The notes below the pieces were generated by a model, which saw only the letters and a program-made list of their open reading frames with translations, was not told the DNA's origin and did not search any database. A stretch of DNA of 64,000 nt from Nannocystis punicea (lineage in GTDB: Bacteria > Myxococcota_A > Polyangia > Nannocystales > Nannocystaceae), in NCBI RefSeq assembly GCF_026965555.1, contig NZ_CP114040.1, positions 2,418,001 through 2,482,000 of the forward strand, in the 5' to 3' direction. Every line of letters starts with the position of its first letter. Positions within the stretch are counted from its first letter, which is position 1. Positions 61,882 through 64,000 of this stretch are shown in pieces. The translations under genes and the position numbers were made by a program.

Positions 61882-64000
61882 TCAAGGGCCAAGAGGCAAG
61901 GGGCTCGCGGGCTCAGCAGCCACCCGAAAGCCGCCGTCATGGTAACGGGAGTCGTGCCAGCGCCAGTCGCGCGCGGCGGCCGCCCATACCCCATCAAACC
62001 TCCAAGAACTGCTGCGTATCATCCGGTTGTTGTCCCTCCACGCGACGACAGGGTCAACGCTCTCCTGCCCCCGGCGACGCTCGTAGTCATCGAGGTTGTA
62101 TCCGTCGCGGCACCACTGCCACACGTTGCCCGCGAGGTCGAGGTGCCCGAACGGGCCTCGCCCCGCCGGACAGCTCCCGACCTTCGCGGTCCCGTCCTCG
62201 CGCCCGAACACCGCCCGCGTCGCGTCCGGTTCCTCGTTGCCCCACGGGTAGCGTCGACTGTCCGTGCCGCGCGCGGCAAACTCCCATTGCGCCTCGCTCG
62301 GCAGCGTCACCTTCACGCCCGAGGAGACCAGCACCTTCGACAGCCACGCGCAGAACTGCATCGCGTCGTCCCAGCTCACGCCGACGACCGGCTGCTCCTC
62401 GTGCGAGAACTGCCGGTCGCGCCAGTACGTTGGCTCCCGGCGCCTTGCCGCGAGGAACTTCGCGTACTGCGCGTTCGTCACCGGCGTCTCCGCCAGCCAG
62501 TACGGCGACAGCCTGACCCGATAAACAGGCTCGGCGATGCGGACCCCCTCCATCCCCATCTCGAAGCGCCCGCCCGGCACCCACAGAAAGCGAATGCCCG
62601 TCGTCTCCTCGACGAAGGGCTGCCCCTTCTCGACCCCTCGAGCGCCGCGTCGCGCCGTCGCCAGCCAGCCCCGCAGCGCGTCGAGTCCGTTCGCATCGCG
62701 TGCGTCGAAGCGCTGCGCCTCTCCGAACTCCGCCGGCCAGACAGCATCCTCCCCGCCGGGCAGCAGCGCCCACGCCATCGGCTTCTTCGCGTCCGCGAAG
62801 TAGGCGAGGCAGCTCCGCACCGCCGCGTCGGCCCACGCCGGCCCACCGCGGCCTGACAGCACGACCGCGCACGGCGCCTCCCCGGCCGTCGCTAGCTCGC
62901 TGTTCAGCTCGAGCGCGTTGAACAGGCGTCCGTGTGCGTCTCGCAGCACCTGTACCCCGCACCCCCGCAGCTCCCGCGCCAGCGCCTCCGCGGTCGGCCG
63001 CTGCTTGGCGGGGAACACCAGCACGACCTCGACCCCGTCGCCTTTGCCGCCGGTCTCGCGGACCTCGAGGAGCTGCGCCGCCAGAGCCCGCACCTCCGCG
63101 TCCCTGTCCCCCCGCAGCTTCATCACGACCTCGCGCACCCGCTCGTCGCCAGAGAATCGCCGCAGGAGCCGCAGCACCGTCGCCCGCTCGCGCGACGTCC
63201 CGCCCGCGTCGAGCCGCTCGAGCAGCGGCGTCGCGTCGGCCTCGGGCGCCTCATCGAGCAGCTCGCCGAGTAGCTCGCCCTGCGAAACTTGCGACTTCAA
63301 CACCCGCCGCATCAACGGCACGAACGCCACCCGCTGCGCCGCGACCAGCCGCGCGACCTCATGCCACCACGGATCGCCGAGTCGAGCCGCCAGCTCGTCG
63401 TACAGCGCCTCGTCTTCGCCGACGATGTGCGTCGCCGCCAGGTACTCCTGCAGCCCGAGGTGGGCGAAGCCCAAGTGCTCCGGTGCGAACTCCTGCAGCA
63501 CCCCCGCGTCGCGCTGCAGCCAGTCGACCACTTGCACACCCAGGTTGTCGTCGAGCCCGAGCTCGCGTAGCCGCCTGCGGACCAGCACCACCAGCTCCCC
63601 GCGCATCCGCGTGTCGCGGTCGCCGGACGCCTGCAGCGTGTACGCCAGCGGTCGCAGCACCGCCATCGCCTTGTCGATCACCAGCGGCGGCTCGCGCCGC
63701 TTCTGCTCCTGCCCCCAGCGCAGGAGCAGCACCTCGAGGCAACGCTCGTAGTACTCCGCCCGGCTGCGCGGCATCGGCCGACCCTGGTGGACGATCACGC
63801 ACAGCAGCGTCAGCAGCAGGGGCGTGCTCACCATCACCTTGAGCCGCTGGGTCGAATACGTCGGGCTGTGCAGCGCCGCGATCAGCCCCCGGCCGCGCGC
63901 CTGCGCCTCCTGTTCGCTCACGCTGAGCACGACCCGCACGGCCTCGGCGAACCACTGCCGCACCAGCCGGTCGACCTGCTCCCCGCTGAGCGGCCGCAGC
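61882..64000 (-). CDS. NACHT-TIR-like-FGE-fold STAND protein (5' end outside window)
   Basis: At least 705 aa; the frame stays open through the right edge, where LRPLSGEQVDRLVRQWF fits the region after the NACHT ATPase, so the Walker motifs lie outside. Visible from the edge: NACHT C-terminal helices (TPLLLTLLCVIVHQGRPMPR, FAHLGLQEYLAATHI), helical repeats (RLLRRFSGDERVREVVMKLR), then a ~115-aa segment (EVVLVFPAKQRPTAEALARE, APCAVVLSGRGGPAWADAAV) that looks like a TIR or related alpha/beta fold, and a C-terminal FGE domain (FLWVPGGRFEMGMEG, LPSEAQWEFAARG, YPWGNE, LAGNVWQWCRDGY, GFRVAAEPASPLPLGP). No FGE Cys pair. Probably a paralogous sensor-effector to the convergent gene. Confidence 0.85.
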   Translation of the reverse strand, partial: LRPLSGEQVDRLVRQWFAEAVRVVLSVSEQEAQARGRGLIAALHSPTYSTQRLKVMVSTPLLLTLLCVIVHQGRPMPRSRAEYYERCLEVLLLRWGQEQKRREPPLVIDKAMAVLRPLAYTLQASGDRDTRMRGELVVLVRRRLRELGLDDNLGVQVVDWLQRDAGVLQEFAPEHLGFAHLGLQEYLAATHIVGEDEALYDELAARLGDPWWHEVARLVAAQRVAFVPLMRRVLKSQVSQGELLGELLDEAPEADATPLLERLDAGGTSRERATVLRLLRRFSGDERVREVVMKLRGDRDAEVRALAAQLLEVRETGGKGDGVEVVLVFPAKQRPTAEALARELRGCGVQVLRDAHGRLFNALELNSELATAGEAPCAVVLSGRGGPAWADAAVRSCLAYFADAKKPMAWALLPGGEDAVWPAEFGEAQRFDARDANGLDALRGWLATARRGARGVEKGQPFVEETTGIRFLWVPGGRFEMGMEGVRIAEPVYRVRLSPYWLAETPVTNAQYAKFLAARRREPTYWRDRQFSHEEQPVVGVSWDDAMQFCAWLSKVLVSSGVKVTLPSEAQWEFAARGTDSRRYPWGNEEPDATRAVFGREDGTAKVGSCPAGRGPFGHLDLAGNVWQWCRDGYNLDDYERRRGQESVDPVVAWRDNNRMIRSSSWRFDGVWAAAARDWRWHDSRYHDGGFRVAAEPASPLPLGP
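61901..61932 (-). repeat. 32-bp inverted repeat, copy 2
   Basis: Exact inverted copy of 61524-61555, coding for the same GFRVAAEPAS in the second NACHT gene. This gene reads six codons further (PLPLGP) before its stop. Confidence 0.9.
61933..62026 (-). other. Candidate DGR variable region 2
   Basis: Codons before the shared repeat in the second NACHT gene (MIRSSSWRFDGVWAAAARDW and RWHDSRYHDG). Six codons differ from copy 1 only at first and second positions with C kept at the third, as expected from mutagenised AAC codons; four others differ at the third base. Confidence 0.4.

Overview
This is a very GC-rich window whose gene content points to a myxobacterium, most likely of the Nannocystaceae. 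That is an inference from style, not from a marker gene: there are several secreted lipoproteins with Ser/Thr/Gly linkers after the lipobox, a DUF4215-type Cys-rich repeat protein, SBBP-propeller and FG-GAP proteins, an Rhs protein with a SpvB-like start, and a membrane Ser/Thr kinase. No rRNA, tRNA or CRISPR array was found.

Layout. 0.2-7.6 kb: a Cys-rich lipoprotein, a small unknown protein, a PAS-PAS-STAS regulator, a DmdC-like acyl-CoA dehydrogenase, and a metal-handling pair (phytochelatin synthase divergent from a His-rich protein), then an SRPBCC protein. 7.8-10.8 kb: a TetR regulator with an operator-like inverted repeat, translationally coupled to an ABC ATPase and two permeases. 11.0-19.0 kb: a complete high-affinity K+ uptake operon, small ORF-kdpF-A-B-C-D-E, preceded by an 11-bp-period direct repeat that looks like a KdpE box. 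19.2-25.3 kb: a quinone oxidoreductase, a porin-like beta-barrel protein with a degenerate copy of the same box, a 4-TM protein and two secreted repeat proteins.

25.6-58 kb is accessory DNA. It holds a lipoprotein whose TAG stop codon is the exact insertion site of an IS630-family element, a SIR2-like/LRAT-like gene pair, several unknown genes with tandem MerR-like regulators, and a secreted module made of a 1,280-aa lipoprotein, two small genes, a large SpvB/Rhs polymorphic toxin with a C-terminal frameshift, and a coupled putative immunity gene. After these come lipoproteins, a membrane Ser/Thr kinase, a lower-GC operon of five tightly packed genes, a gene remnant and a tyrosine recombinase fused to an IS5-type DUF4096 domain.

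58-64 kb: two convergent genes for large STAND/NACHT proteins (metallophosphoesterase-NACHT-FGE-fold and NACHT-TIR-like-FGE-fold, the second cut by the window edge). Their 3' ends share a perfect 32-bp inverted repeat that continues imperfectly past the stop codons, directly after a divergent stretch. This is the arrangement expected of two targets of a diversity-generating retroelement whose reverse transcriptase lies elsewhere, although recent duplication or conversion is an alternative. This locus and the five-gene operon at 52.2-55.4 kb are the best candidates for undescribed conflict systems.
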